From NCBI RefSeq assembly GCF_029962485.1, contig NZ_CP073638.1, forward strand, positions 1,674,001 to 1,738,000: a DNA stretch of 64,000 nt, read 5' to 3'. The stretch's first letter is position 1. Each line of letters opens with the position of its first letter. Below are positions 15,375-23,680 of this stretch, in pieces. Source of the DNA: Burkholderia cepacia. Its GTDB lineage: Bacteria > Pseudomonadota > Gammaproteobacteria > Burkholderiales > Burkholderiaceae. The notes under the pieces are model-generated. The model saw nothing but the letters and a program-made list of their open reading frames with translations, did not search any database and was not told the DNA's origin. The position numbers and the translations under genes are program-made.

Positions 15375-16015
15375 TTCGCCTTCCCTCCGTTCGAGGCCGA
15401 CTTGCGCGGCACCGGCGCAATCTCCACGCGGCGGTTCTTCGCGCGGCCTTCATCGTCCGCATTCGAGCTGACCGGCTGCTCGGAGCCGAACGCGGCCGCG
15501 AACACCGACGACGCCGGCACGCCGGCATCGATCAGCGCACGCGTGACCGTCAATGCGCGCTTGGCCGACAGTTCCCAGTTGTCCGCGAACAGGCGGTTGC
15601 CGGTATGCACCTGCTGGTCGTCGGCGAAGCCGCTGATCATCAGGATCTCGTCGCGCGTCGTCAGGTACGTGGCCAGCGGTACGGCCAGCGTCTTCAGCAG
15701 GTCGCGGCCAGCGGGCTGCAACTGGTCGGAGTTCAATGCGAACAGCACGTTGCCGCTGATGCCGATGCGCCCGTTCACGAGCGTCACGCGGCCGGCCGCG
15801 AGCGGCCCGGCGAGCGCCTGTTCGAGCGACTTGCGCTGCTGTGCTTCGAGCTGGCGCGCCCGCACGGCTTCCTCGAGCTTCGACGTGAGTTGAAGCTGCA
15901 TGCCGATCACGCCGACGAGGATCAGCACGAACGCACCGAGCAGCACCGACATCAGGTCGGCGAACGCGGGCCATACCGGCGCCGATTCCGCGCCGCCGTC
16001 GATTTCGTCGTGCAT
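15371..16015 (-). CDS. MotB/ZorB-like protein with OmpA peptidoglycan-binding domain
   Basis: The 214-residue protein has a short cytoplasmic N-terminus and then one transmembrane helix (about 18-42) that begins PVWPAFADLMSVLLGAFVLI. Asp20 sits at the place of the proton-carrying aspartate of MotB, ExbD/TolR and ZorB. A short linker (45-70) leads to an OmpA-like domain (about 80-200) with FALNSDQLQPAGRDLL, ISGFADDQQ, NWELSAKRALTVTRAL and AFGSEQPV...NRRVEI, the peptidoglycan-binding motif set. It follows the DUF802 gene by three bases, like motB after motA. Likely role: the wall-anchored half of an ion-driven stator complex with the DUF802 protein. Confidence 0.88.
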   Translation of the reverse strand: MHDEIDGGAESAPVWPAFADLMSVLLGAFVLILVGVIGMQLQLTSKLEEAVRARQLEAQQRKSLEQALAGPLAAGRVTLVNGRIGISGNVLFALNSDQLQPAGRDLLKTLAVPLATYLTTRDEILMISGFADDQQVHTGNRLFADNWELSAKRALTVTRALIDAGVPASSVFAAAFGSEQPVSSNADDEGRAKNRRVEIAPVPRKSASNGGKAK

Positions 16016-16018
16016 GCG

Positions 16019-19000
16019 TTACGCTCCGACGGGCGCGCGCCGGCCGGCGAGCTGCTGCAGATCCTCGACGATCTGCTTCTGCGACATCATGCTCAGGTCG
16101 ATCACTTCGCGCGCCTGCGCGACGTAGTACTCGAGCTGCTCGTCGCTGCGCGCGAGCGATTTCTCGAGCGCGGCCTCGATGCGCTGCAGATGGGTCAGCA
16201 GCTTGTCGTTCGACTCGCCGAACACCTGCACGGCCATCCCGAACGCATCGCCGAGGCTCGCCACCTCGACGGCGCCGGCCGTGACCTGCGCCGCGACCGA
16301 ATCGAGCTTGCGCGTCTCGGCATCGACAGTATCGTTGAAGCGTGCGCCGACGCGATCGAGCAGGTCGGCCGACGTGCTGACGAGCGCGTCGATCGCGGTG
16401 CGCTGTTCGGTCGACGCGTGGTTGACCGCACCGAGCAGCGTTTCGAGCGTCGCGAGCAGGCGGCTGCGCTCCTCGAGCATCGCGGTGTCGTGAACCAGGC
16501 TGTCGGACAGGCGCTGGCGCAGCTCGGCGACGACGTCGGCCGCGGCCTTCGGCGCTTCCGATGCGGCTTGCACGAGGCGCGCGATCTCGTTGATCGTGTC
16601 GCTGGCATGCACCTGCGCCTGTGCGGTGATGTCGTTCGCGGTGCGGGTCAGCGTGTCGCAGATGTCCTGCTGGCGCGTCGCGGCTTGCGCGCTCGTTTGT
16701 GCCCATTCGTCGCGCAGCGCGGTCGCCATCGCGGCGAGCGAATCGTTCCATGCGGACAGGCGGGCTTCGTCGCGTGCGGCGAGCTGCGTTTGCAGGCCCG
16801 CGTGCGAATCGCGGATCGTCGCCAGCAAGTCGTTCGAGCGTTGTTCGAACGTCGAAGCCTGTGTGGTGAGATCGCGCGTCGTTTGCGCGAGCGCGTCGCA
16901 GATTTCCTGCTGACGGCCGGCACTATGCACGCCCGCGCGCTGCCATTCGTCGCCGAGCTTCGTGGCCATTGCCGACAGCGAGTCGTTCCACGCCGACAGA
17001 CGTTCTTCGTCGCGTGCCGCCAGTTGCGATTGAAGGCCCGTGTGCGAGTCACGGATCGTCGACAGCAGATCGGTCGAGCGTTGTTCGAACGTCGAAGCCT
17101 GCGCGGTCAGATCACGCGTCGTTTGTGCAAGCGCGTCGCAGATTTCCTGCTGACGCCCGGCGCTATGCACGCCTGCGCGTTGCCATTCGTCGCCGAGCTG
17201 CGTGGCCATCGCAGCCAGCGAGTCGTTCCATGCCGACAGACGTTCTTCGTCGCGTGCCGCCAGTTGCGATTGAAGGCCCGTGTGCGAATCGCGGATCGTC
17301 GACAGCAGATCGGTCGAGCGTTGTTCGAACGTCGAAGCCTGCGCGGTGAGATCGCGCGTCGTTTGCGCGAGCGCGTCGCAGATTTCCTGCTGACGGCCCG
17401 CACTGTGCACGCCCGCACGCTGCCATTCGTCGCCGAGCTTCGTGGCCATCGCGGCCAGCGAATCGTTCCATGCCGACAGGCGTTCTTCGTCGCGTGCGGC
17501 GAGCTGCGTTTGCAGGCCCGTGTGCGATTCGCGAATCGTCGACAGCAAATCGGTCGAGCGCTGTTCGAACGTCGACGCCTGCGCGGTCAGATCGCGCGTC
17601 GTTTGCGCGAGCGCATCGCAGATCTCCTGCTGACGGCCCGCGCTATGCACACCCGCACGCTGCCATTCGTCGCCGAGCTTCGCGGCCATCGCAGTCAGCG
17701 AGCCGTTCCATGCCGCGAGGCGCTGTTCGTCGCGCGCAGCCAGTTCGGTCTGCAGCCCCGCGTGCGACTCGCGCATCGCGGCGAGCGTCGCGCCCGAATG
17801 ACGCTCGAACGTCGCGGCGGCTTCGCCCAGTGCACGCGCGTGCTGGCTCGCGAGCGTCTCGCCGACCTGCTCCTGACGCGACAGCGCATCGCGCCACGCA
17901 TCCGACAGACGGCCTTCGGTCGATTCGAGGCGCGTCGCGACGCCGTCGAGCAAATCCGTCGAACGCTGCGCGAAGGTATCGGTGAACTGGCCGAGCGTCG
18001 TCCGCAGTTGCTGCGCGACGGCGTCGCCCGCCTGCCGTTGGTCGTCGATCGCGCGGTGCCAGACGGCCGTCACGTTGCCGGTAGTCTTCTCGAAGCCGTC
18101 CGTCAGCCCGTCGAGCTGACGCTGCACGGCGCCCGTCACGGTGTCGCGCAGCGCGGCCATCTCCTGCGCCAGCCCCGTCATCGTCGCGGCGACGACCGGC
18201 TGCAGCGCGGCGCCGGCCACACGCGCGCTTTCGGCGGCGCTTTCCTTCAGCGCGTCGCCGACGTTCGACGCGAGGCCCGCGTACGCGCGCTCGGTCCGGT
18301 CGAAAAACGCCTGCTGGCTTTCGATCTGGCGATCGCGCAGCGCGACGCTGCGCGCTTCGAGCGTCGTCATCATCGTCTGCAACCGGTCGACCAGCGCCGG
18401 CATCACGTCGGCCTGGCGCTGCAGCAGCCGGAACGATTCGTCGCGCTGGTGCGCGGATGAATGCACGCGCAACGTCGTCGCGATCTTCGCGTCGAGCTGC
18501 TGGGCCGCGTCGACACGCTCGCGTCGCACGAGTGCGGACAGCAAGCCGAGCATCGCGGACGTCGCGACGCCGGCGATCGACGTGCCGAATGCGAACCCGA
18601 GGCCCTTCACCGGCGCGATCAGCGACGCGCGGATCGCATCGAGATCGGTCGCGCTTTCGAGCGCGGCGCCCGTGCCCTTCAGCGTGACGACCATGCCGAG
18701 CAGCGTGCCGAGCATGCCGAGCAGCACGAGCAGGCCGACGAGGTACGGTGTGAGCGCCGGGCCCGGCAGCGCGACGCGCGCGCCTTCGACCCGGGCGCGC
18801 ACGGCGCCGCGCAGGCCTGCGGGCAGCGTGTCGAGCCAGGCGTCGAGCTTCGCGGGCGGTTCGGTCAGGCCGGCCACCGCCCGCGACAGCGTGGCGGTCG
18901 CCTGGCGGTAGCGCAGCAGTTCCCATGCGCCGGCGACGTAGCACGCGCCGATCAGCAGCGTCACGGCCGACGCTAGCGGGTTCGACGCGACATAGCCGAC

Positions 19001-19066
19001 ACCGATCCAGCCCACTGCGAGCAGACCGGCGACGAAGACAACGAGATCAAGGCGAATTCTGGACAT
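16019..19066 (-). CDS. DUF802 protein: MotA/ZorA-like membrane core with long repeat tail
   Basis: The 1015-residue product has two N-terminal membrane helices (about 7-28 and 31-50), then LGMLGTLLGMVVTLKG (116-131) and a paired segment VKGLGFAFGTSIAGVATSAM (153-172). These are the positions and wording of the ion-channel helices of MotA/ExbB/ZorA proteins. The rest (about 190-1015) is Ala/Gln/Arg/Glu-rich predicted coiled coil. It includes five 80-residue tandem repeats (about 396-795), each with LAARDEERLSAWNDSLAAMA, LGDEWQRAGVHSAGRQQEIC and TFEQRSTDLLSTIRxSH. Annotated elsewhere only as DUF802. With the downstream MotB-like protein it has the layout of ZorAB motors, where a long cytoplasmic tail relays rotation (inference). 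Confidence 0.88.
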   Translation of the reverse strand: MSRIRLDLVVFVAGLLAVGWIGVGYVASNPLASAVTLLIGACYVAGAWELLRYRQATATLSRAVAGLTEPPAKLDAWLDTLPAGLRGAVRARVEGARVALPGPALTPYLVGLLVLLGMLGTLLGMVVTLKGTGAALESATDLDAIRASLIAPVKGLGFAFGTSIAGVATSAMLGLLSALVRRERVDAAQQLDAKIATTLRVHSSAHQRDESFRLLQRQADVMPALVDRLQTMMTTLEARSVALRDRQIESQQAFFDRTERAYAGLASNVGDALKESAAESARVAGAALQPVVAATMTGLAQEMAALRDTVTGAVQRQLDGLTDGFEKTTGNVTAVWHRAIDDQRQAGDAVAQQLRTTLGQFTDTFAQRSTDLLDGVATRLESTEGRLSDAWRDALSRQEQVGETLASQHARALGEAAATFERHSGATLAAMRESHAGLQTELAARDEQRLAAWNGSLTAMAAKLGDEWQRAGVHSAGRQQEICDALAQTTRDLTAQASTFEQRSTDLLSTIRESHTGLQTQLAARDEERLSAWNDSLAAMATKLGDEWQRAGVHSAGRQQEICDALAQTTRDLTAQASTFEQRSTDLLSTIRDSHTGLQSQLAARDEERLSAWNDSLAAMATQLGDEWQRAGVHSAGRQQEICDALAQTTRDLTAQASTFEQRSTDLLSTIRDSHTGLQSQLAARDEERLSAWNDSLSAMATKLGDEWQRAGVHSAGRQQEICDALAQTTRDLTTQASTFEQRSNDLLATIRDSHAGLQTQLAARDEARLSAWNDSLAAMATALRDEWAQTSAQAATRQQDICDTLTRTANDITAQAQVHASDTINEIARLVQAASEAPKAAADVVAELRQRLSDSLVHDTAMLEERSRLLATLETLLGAVNHASTEQRTAIDALVSTSADLLDRVGARFNDTVDAETRKLDSVAAQVTAGAVEVASLGDAFGMAVQVFGESNDKLLTHLQRIEAALEKSLARSDEQLEYYVAQAREVIDLSMMSQKQIVEDLQQLAGRRAPVGA
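16681..17880 (-). repeat. five 240-base tandem repeats inside the DUF802 gene
   Basis: Units begin near 16681, 16921, 17161, 17401 and 17641, each exactly 240 bases (80 codons). The three middle units are almost identical at the DNA level; the outer two are more diverged. Exact in-phase length and high similarity indicate recent duplication or gene conversion. Confidence 0.93.
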
Positions 19067-19076
19067 AGCGTGTTGA

Positions 19077-19853
19077 TTAGCAGGTGCGAAGGGCCGCGAG
19101 CAGCCCGTCTACCGTTTGAAACCGGACTTCGAGTTCGGCAAGCAGGATGCTTTGCATCTCGTCGCGAAACGTATCGAGCCATGTGCCGGGCACGATCGCC
19201 GCGACGGCCGTGGCGCCGGCCGCCGCGCCGTCATCGGCCGGATCGGCCGGGCCGGCCGCAGTGGTGGCGGATTCGGCATCGGCCAGCGCCTGCCGTTCCG
19301 CGTCGCGCAACCGCCCGAAACGCGTGCCGAGCAGCGCGGGCACGGCCGACAGCAGGCTGCGCTCACGCGCGCCAAGCACGCGCTCCATGATCGTGTCGAG
19401 CGTCGCGAGCCGCGCCATCCCGGACGAGCGCGCGGCGAGCGCAACCCGCAGGCGGCCGCGCAACTGGCCGATCGCCGTCTCCATATCCTGTTGCAGCGTC
19501 AGGTAACGCTGGCGGAAATCGGCGAAATCGGCCGTATCGGCGGCCGGCGGCGGCAGGTCGCCGGGCCGGCGCCGCGCACGCGGCCGGTTGGTGGCCGTGA
19601 TCGCCTGCGCGAGGTCGTGGCGCACGCGCGCGCAGTCGCGTTCCGCATCGTAGCCGCGCACGCCGGCCGCGACGCCCGGCGGGCTCGCGGTCAGCGCGGA
19701 CGACAGCGTGATCGCGTCGGTCCAGCCGAGCCACTGGCTCAGCCGGTCGGACAGCGTCTGCCGGGATTCCGCGACGTCGGCATCGGCCAGGCGCGCGAGC
19801 AGCCGGACGAGCGTCGGACCGCTCAGCGCCGGGCGCGGAGGTGCTTGCACCAT
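19077..19853 (-). CDS. DUF3348 protein, first gene of the stator-like cluster
   Basis: The 258-residue product starts at ATG 19853; a longer in-frame reading would add a low-complexity stretch with no ribosome site. It is predicted cytoplasmic and helical. RPALSGPTLVRLLARLADAD, then ESRQTLSDRLSQWLGWTDAI is the typical DUF3348 opening; DFADFRQRYLTLQQDMETAI and GMARLATLDTIMERVLGARE lie in the middle, and GTWLDTFRDEMQSILLAELE at the end. A low-complexity Ala/Asp stretch at about 190-220 separates the C-terminal helix. No catalytic motif is seen. It is 10 bases upstream of the DUF802 gene and is the first gene of the four-gene unit. Confidence 0.82.
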   Translation of the reverse strand: MVQAPPRPALSGPTLVRLLARLADADVAESRQTLSDRLSQWLGWTDAITLSSALTASPPGVAAGVRGYDAERDCARVRHDLAQAITATNRPRARRRPGDLPPPAADTADFADFRQRYLTLQQDMETAIGQLRGRLRVALAARSSGMARLATLDTIMERVLGARERSLLSAVPALLGTRFGRLRDAERQALADAESATTAAGPADPADDGAAAGATAVAAIVPGTWLDTFRDEMQSILLAELEVRFQTVDGLLAALRTC

Positions 19854-20158
19854 GCTGCAAACCGTCAAAAAAGGCAGCAGTTTACACGTCGTCGGGAGGT
19901 CGGCCGTCAGAATCGGGGAAGCGGCACCGGCCGGTGGGCCGTGCGGCACACGCGAACGCCCGTCAGGCAAGGCTCGGCGGGCGGTGGCCGGGATCCGGGA
20001 GGCGCGTCGGCCGCGGCCCGGTGAACGGCCGCGTCATGGGAAAAGGAAGGCGTTTCCGGAAACCTGATGCGCATGCGCGCGGCGGCCCCGGCGGTTCGCT
20101 CCGGCGGCCAGCCTGGGGAATGGCCGGCCGTCGTGCGATGCCGATCGGGAATGACAGG
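19854..20158. other. 305-base spacer upstream of the DUF3348-DUF802 operon
   Basis: No gene is supported. It lies between the LysE stop and the DUF3348 start, both minus-strand, so it should hold the promoter of the four-gene operon. On the minus strand a CTGACG and a TAAACT about 20 bases apart (near 19880-19910) could be a weak promoter. GGCCGGCC/GGCCGCC arms after the LysE stop could form a terminator-like hairpin. Neither is strong. Confidence 0.35.
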
Positions 20159-20797
20159 TCAGATCCCCGCTTTCGGCGCGTTCAGGATCAGCCGCAGCCC
20201 GAGCAGCGTGATCGCGCCGGCCGCGATGCGGTCGACCCACTTCTTCGCGCGCAGGTAGAGCTCGCGCGGCCGGCGCGTCGAGAAGCACAGCGCGACGATC
20301 GTGTACCAGCCGAATTCAACGGTGAACACGAGCGGCGGCAGCACGAGGTAGCACCACAGCGGCGGATGCTGCGGAAGCAGCGCCGCGAAGATGCTGCCGT
20401 ACCAGATCGCCGTCTTGGGGTTGCTGAGCTGGGTCGTGAGGCCCGTCAGGAACGACTTGCGCGCGCTGCCGCCGGCCATCGCCTGCGGATCGTCCATCGC
20501 GATCGGCCGGTCGGCGCCGCGCCAGATCTTCGACGCCATGTAGATCAGGTACGCGCCGCCCGCGACCTTGAGGCCCACGTACAGCCATTCGACGGCCTGC
20601 AGCAGCGTGTAGAGCCCCGCCAGCGCGACGCCGCCGAACACGATGCCGCCGATGCCCATGCCGAGCGCGGTGGCGAGCCCGTCGCGGCGCGACAGCCCGA
20701 TCGAATTGCGGGCAACCAGCACGAAGCTCGGGCCCGGAATCATCGCGCCGAGAAACAGCGCAGCCAGGATGGCGAGTACGGCAGCCGATGCAGTCAT
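20159..20797 (-). CDS. LysE/RhtB-family amino acid exporter
   Basis: The 212-residue protein has about six hydrophobic segments and the LysE-family hallmark near the N-terminus, FLGAMIPGPSFVLVARNSIG (about 14-33), followed by GLATALGMGIGG. NPKTAIWYGSIFAALLP (about 126-142) is the second conserved block. The ATG at 20797 is set by a strong AAGGAGA site; upstream in-frame codons belong to the intergenic region. Members export amino acids or derivatives (lysine, homoserine, threonine and others) across the inner membrane. It is divergent from a GNAT gene 151 bases away. The exported substrate cannot be assigned. Confidence 0.9.
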   Translation of the reverse strand: MTASAAVLAILAALFLGAMIPGPSFVLVARNSIGLSRRDGLATALGMGIGGIVFGGVALAGLYTLLQAVEWLYVGLKVAGGAYLIYMASKIWRGADRPIAMDDPQAMAGGSARKSFLTGLTTQLSNPKTAIWYGSIFAALLPQHPPLWCYLVLPPLVFTVEFGWYTIVALCFSTRRPRELYLRAKKWVDRIAAGAITLLGLRLILNAPKAGI

Positions 20798-20948
20798 CGA
20801 AGTCTCCTTGGTCAGCGACGCCGATTCGCCGGCGCCGGCGTGTCGTTTCCGACGGTCGAGCCGCTGATTCTGGCACGCTTCGCGCGTGGCCGAAAGCGGC
20901 TGCACGCTGCTATGCTGGCCCTCTTTCCAGCCATCCCGCACCGCCGCC

Positions 20949-21413
20949 ATGATCGAGATCCGCACCGCCCGCTATCCCGACGACGCCGCAGCCGTCGAAG
21001 CGATCTTCCGCGAGTACATCGCGAGCCCGACCGTCAGCCTCGCATTCCAGGACTACGAGCCGGAAATCGCCGCGCTGCCCGGCAAGTACGCGGCGCCGCG
21101 CGGGCTGTTGCTGCTCGCGTGGCACGGCGAGCGCGTGGTCGGCTGCGCGGCGTTTCGCGAAATCGACGACACGGCGTGCGAGATGAAGCGGGTGTACGTC
21201 CGCCCCGAGGCGCGCGGGCTGAACCTCGGCCGCCAGCTCGTCGAACGGCTGCTGCGCGACGCGAAGGCGGCTGGCTACACGCGCATGTGCCTCGACGTGC
21301 TGCCCGAGTTCGTCGCGGCACGGCAACTGTATGCGTCGCTCGGTTTTACGCCCGCGCCACCCGTCGCGTTCAATCCGGTGCCGGGCACCGAATTTCTCGG
21401 GCGCGATCTGTAA
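20949..21413 (+). CDS. GNAT-family N-acetyltransferase
   Basis: The 154-residue product starts at ATG 20949. It has a complete GNAT core: MIEIRTARYPDDAAAVEAIF (strand 1-helix 1), LLLAWHGERVVGCAAFREID, then CEMKRVYVRPEARGLNLGRQ with the acetyl-CoA loop RGLNLG, GYTRMCLDVLPEF and ARQLYASLGF. It transfers an acetyl group from acetyl-CoA to an amine; RimI-like and small-molecule acetyltransferases share this pattern. It is divergent from the LysE exporter and followed by a secreted protein gene. Substrate unknown. Confidence 0.88.
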   Translation: MIEIRTARYPDDAAAVEAIFREYIASPTVSLAFQDYEPEIAALPGKYAAPRGLLLLAWHGERVVGCAAFREIDDTACEMKRVYVRPEARGLNLGRQLVERLLRDAKAAGYTRMCLDVLPEFVAARQLYASLGFTPAPPVAFNPVPGTEFLGRDL

Positions 21414-21461
21414 CGCCGCGCGACCGGCAGCCCTTTCCTCCTTTCGACCCGACCTCCCATC

Positions 21462-22040
21462 ATGCGCGCGCTCCGCCTCGCTACCCTGATGCTCCCGCTG
21501 CTCGCGGCACTGCCTGCCGCCGCCCGCGCGGCCGACCTGCCGCAGTCGATCGCCGCGCAACTGCCGCCCGGCTACCAGCCGCTGCTCGCGCAAGCCGGGC
21601 CGGATCTCGACAACGGGCGGCACAGCTTTCTCGTCGTCGTGCATCGCGCGGTCGATACGCGCGAACAGCCGTCGCCGCGCCCGCTGCTGATCTACGAGGA
21701 ACAGGCCGATCACACCTACCGGCTCGCCGCGCGCAACGACCAGGTCGTGCTGCGCGCGAACGAAGGCGGCCAGTGCGATCCGTTCGATCCCGAAGATGCC
21801 GCCGACAACGGCTTTTCGGTGAAGGGCCGCTATTTCACCGTGCAGAACTTCGTCGCGTGCGGCCAGCACTGGACCGACTACGTCACGTTCCGCTACGACC
21901 CGCGCACGCACGGCTGGCTGTTCTCGAACCAGATCGTCACCGAATCCTTCCCGCTCGACGACCAGCCCGACCACGTCACCGTCACGCGCGCCGACACGCA
22001 CCGGCCGGTGTCGTTCGGTCAGTGGAAACGCAAGGACTGA
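21462..22040 (+). CDS. secreted hypothetical protein
   Basis: The 192-residue product has a clear signal peptide (MRALRLATLMLPLLAALPAAARA, cleaved near residue 24). The mature part is not a family I can name with certainty. It has LPQSIAAQLPPGYQPLLAQAGPD, a DGRHSFLVVV-like strand, LLIYEEQADHTYRLAARND and two cysteines, in GGQCDPFDPEDA and NFVACGQHWTDY, likely forming a disulfide. The pattern suggests a small beta-rich periplasmic protein. It follows the GNAT gene by 48 bases on the same strand. Confidence 0.75.
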   Translation: MRALRLATLMLPLLAALPAAARAADLPQSIAAQLPPGYQPLLAQAGPDLDNGRHSFLVVVHRAVDTREQPSPRPLLIYEEQADHTYRLAARNDQVVLRANEGGQCDPFDPEDAADNGFSVKGRYFTVQNFVACGQHWTDYVTFRYDPRTHGWLFSNQIVTESFPLDDQPDHVTVTRADTHRPVSFGQWKRKD

Positions 22041-22214
22041 CACCGCCGCCACGCTGCCCGGATCGATCGTCCCCGCCCGTCACCCGCCGGCCGGTACTCG
22101 CGAGCGAGCGCCAACAGGACTACCATAGGCGCTCGCCGTCGCGCGACCGTGCGCCGGCATCGCACGCGGCTCGCCCGCACGCCTTCCCTCGCTGCACCTG
22201 CACCGGAGGACGTC

Positions 22215-23594
22215 ATGACGCAACACTTCGACGCGATCGTCATCGGCACCGGCCAGGCCGGGCCGCCGCTCGCCGCGCGGCTGTCGGCCGCCGGCATGAA
22301 AGTCGCGATCATCGAACGCGGCCGCTTCGGCGGCACCTGCGTGAACACCGGCTGCATCCCGACCAAGACGCTGATCGCGAGCGCATACGCCGCGCACCTC
22401 GCGCGGCGCGCCGGCGAATACGGCGTGTCGGTCGGCGGCCCCGTCACCGTCGACATGAAAGCCGTGAAGGCGCGCAAGGACCAGATCTCCGGCCGCTCGA
22501 ACCACGGCGTCGAGCAATGGGTGCGCGGCCTCGCGAACACCACGGTGTTTCAGGGTCACGCCCGATTCGAGCGCGCCGATGCCGTGCGCGTGGGCGACGA
22601 GCTGCTCGAAGCCGAACGCATCTTCATCAACGTCGGCGGCCGCGCGCAGGTGCCCGCGATGCCGGGCCTCGACTCGGTGCCGTACCTGACCAACTCGACG
22701 ATGATGGACGTCGACTTCCTGCCCGAGCATCTCGTGGTCGTCGGCGGCAGTTATGTCGGGCTCGAATTCGGCCAGATGTATCGCCGCTTCGGATCGAAAG
22801 TCACGATCGTCGAGAAGGGCTCGCGCCTGATCCGCCGCGAGGACGAAGACGTGTCGCAGGCCGTGCGCGAGATTCTCGAGAACGAAGGAATCGACGTGCA
22901 GCTCGACGCGACCTGCCTGAGCGCGCGGCGCGACGGCGCAGGCATCGTGATCGGCCTCGATTGCTCGGGCGGCGGCCGCGAGGTCGCGGGCTCGCACCTG
23001 CTGCTCGCGGTCGGCCGCGTGCCGAACACCGACGACCTCGGGCTCGACCGCGCGGGCGTCGGCACCGACGCGCGCGGCTACATCGCCGTCGACGAGCAGT
23101 TGCGCACGAACGTGCCGGGCATCTGGGCGCTCGGCGACTGCAACGGACGCGGCGCGTTCACGCACACCGCGTACAACGACTACGAGATCGTCGCGGCCAA
23201 CCTGCTCGACGACGATCCGCGCAAGGTGTCCGACCGCATCACGGCCTATGCGATGTATATCGATCCGCCGCTCGGCCGCGTCGGCATGACGCTCGCGGAA
23301 GCGAAGCAGACGGGCCGCCGGCTGCTGGTCGGCACGCGCCCCATGACGCGCGTCGGCCGTGCGGTCGAGAAAGGCGAAAGCCAGGGTTTCATGAAGGTGA
23401 TCGTCGACGCGGACAGCCACGCGATTCTCGGCGCATCGATCCTCGGCGTGACCGGTGACGAAGTCGTGCACGGGATGCTCGACGTGATGGCCGCCGGCGC
23501 GCCGTACACGACGATCAGTCGCGCGATGCATATTCACCCGACCGTGTCGGAACTCGTGCCGACGCTGCTGCAGGATCTGCATCCGGCCGAATGA
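22215..23594 (+). CDS. MerA/Lpd-type FAD-dependent pyridine nucleotide-disulfide oxidoreductase
   Basis: The 459-residue flavoprotein starts at ATG 22215 with GGAGGA upstream. It has the FAD motif GTGQAG (11-16), the redox-active disulfide in GGTCVNTGCIPTK (Cys42, Cys47), the NAD(P)H Rossmann motif VVGGSYVGLEFG (about 176-187), a GDCNGRGAFTHTAYND second FAD motif and HPTVSELVP near the C-terminus supplying the active-site His-Glu pair. This makes it a complete member of the family of mercuric reductase, lipoamide dehydrogenase and glutathione reductase. It lacks the extra N-terminal metal domain and C-terminal Cys pair of MerA. Substrate unknown. Confidence 0.9.
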   Translation: MTQHFDAIVIGTGQAGPPLAARLSAAGMKVAIIERGRFGGTCVNTGCIPTKTLIASAYAAHLARRAGEYGVSVGGPVTVDMKAVKARKDQISGRSNHGVEQWVRGLANTTVFQGHARFERADAVRVGDELLEAERIFINVGGRAQVPAMPGLDSVPYLTNSTMMDVDFLPEHLVVVGGSYVGLEFGQMYRRFGSKVTIVEKGSRLIRREDEDVSQAVREILENEGIDVQLDATCLSARRDGAGIVIGLDCSGGGREVAGSHLLLAVGRVPNTDDLGLDRAGVGTDARGYIAVDEQLRTNVPGIWALGDCNGRGAFTHTAYNDYEIVAANLLDDDPRKVSDRITAYAMYIDPPLGRVGMTLAEAKQTGRRLLVGTRPMTRVGRAVEKGESQGFMKVIVDADSHAILGASILGVTGDEVVHGMLDVMAAGAPYTTISRAMHIHPTVSELVPTLLQDLHPAE

Positions 23595-23680
23595 CGCGCG
23601 GCGGGCGGCGCTGCATCGCCGCCGCACGGGTGTCGGGCGGTGTGCGAAGATGACCGCTCGCCACGACACCCGGGAACGCC

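Noticed and set aside
16681..17880. Mobile element or assembly duplication
   Set aside because: All units keep the 80-codon frame and differ by scattered substitutions, so this is an internal protein repeat, not an insertion or an assembly copy.
15143..18460. 1105-codon plus-strand open frame
   Set aside because: It lies antisense to the DUF802 and OmpA-like genes, is rich in Arg/Ala/Gln and repeats with the same 240-base period. High GC keeps opposite frames open.
14766..19853. Flagellar motAB genes
   Set aside because: The large protein is far longer than MotA, no flagellar or chemotaxis gene is near, and the companion genes are DUF3348 and DUF2894.
14766..19853. Calling this a proven Zorya defence system
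   Set aside because: No ZorC, ZorD or ZorE-like helicase or nuclease is adjacent; only the A/B motor architecture matches.
19841..23458. 1205-codon plus-strand open frame
   Set aside because: It crosses several well supported genes in other frames and is Arg-rich without any domain; a GC shadow.
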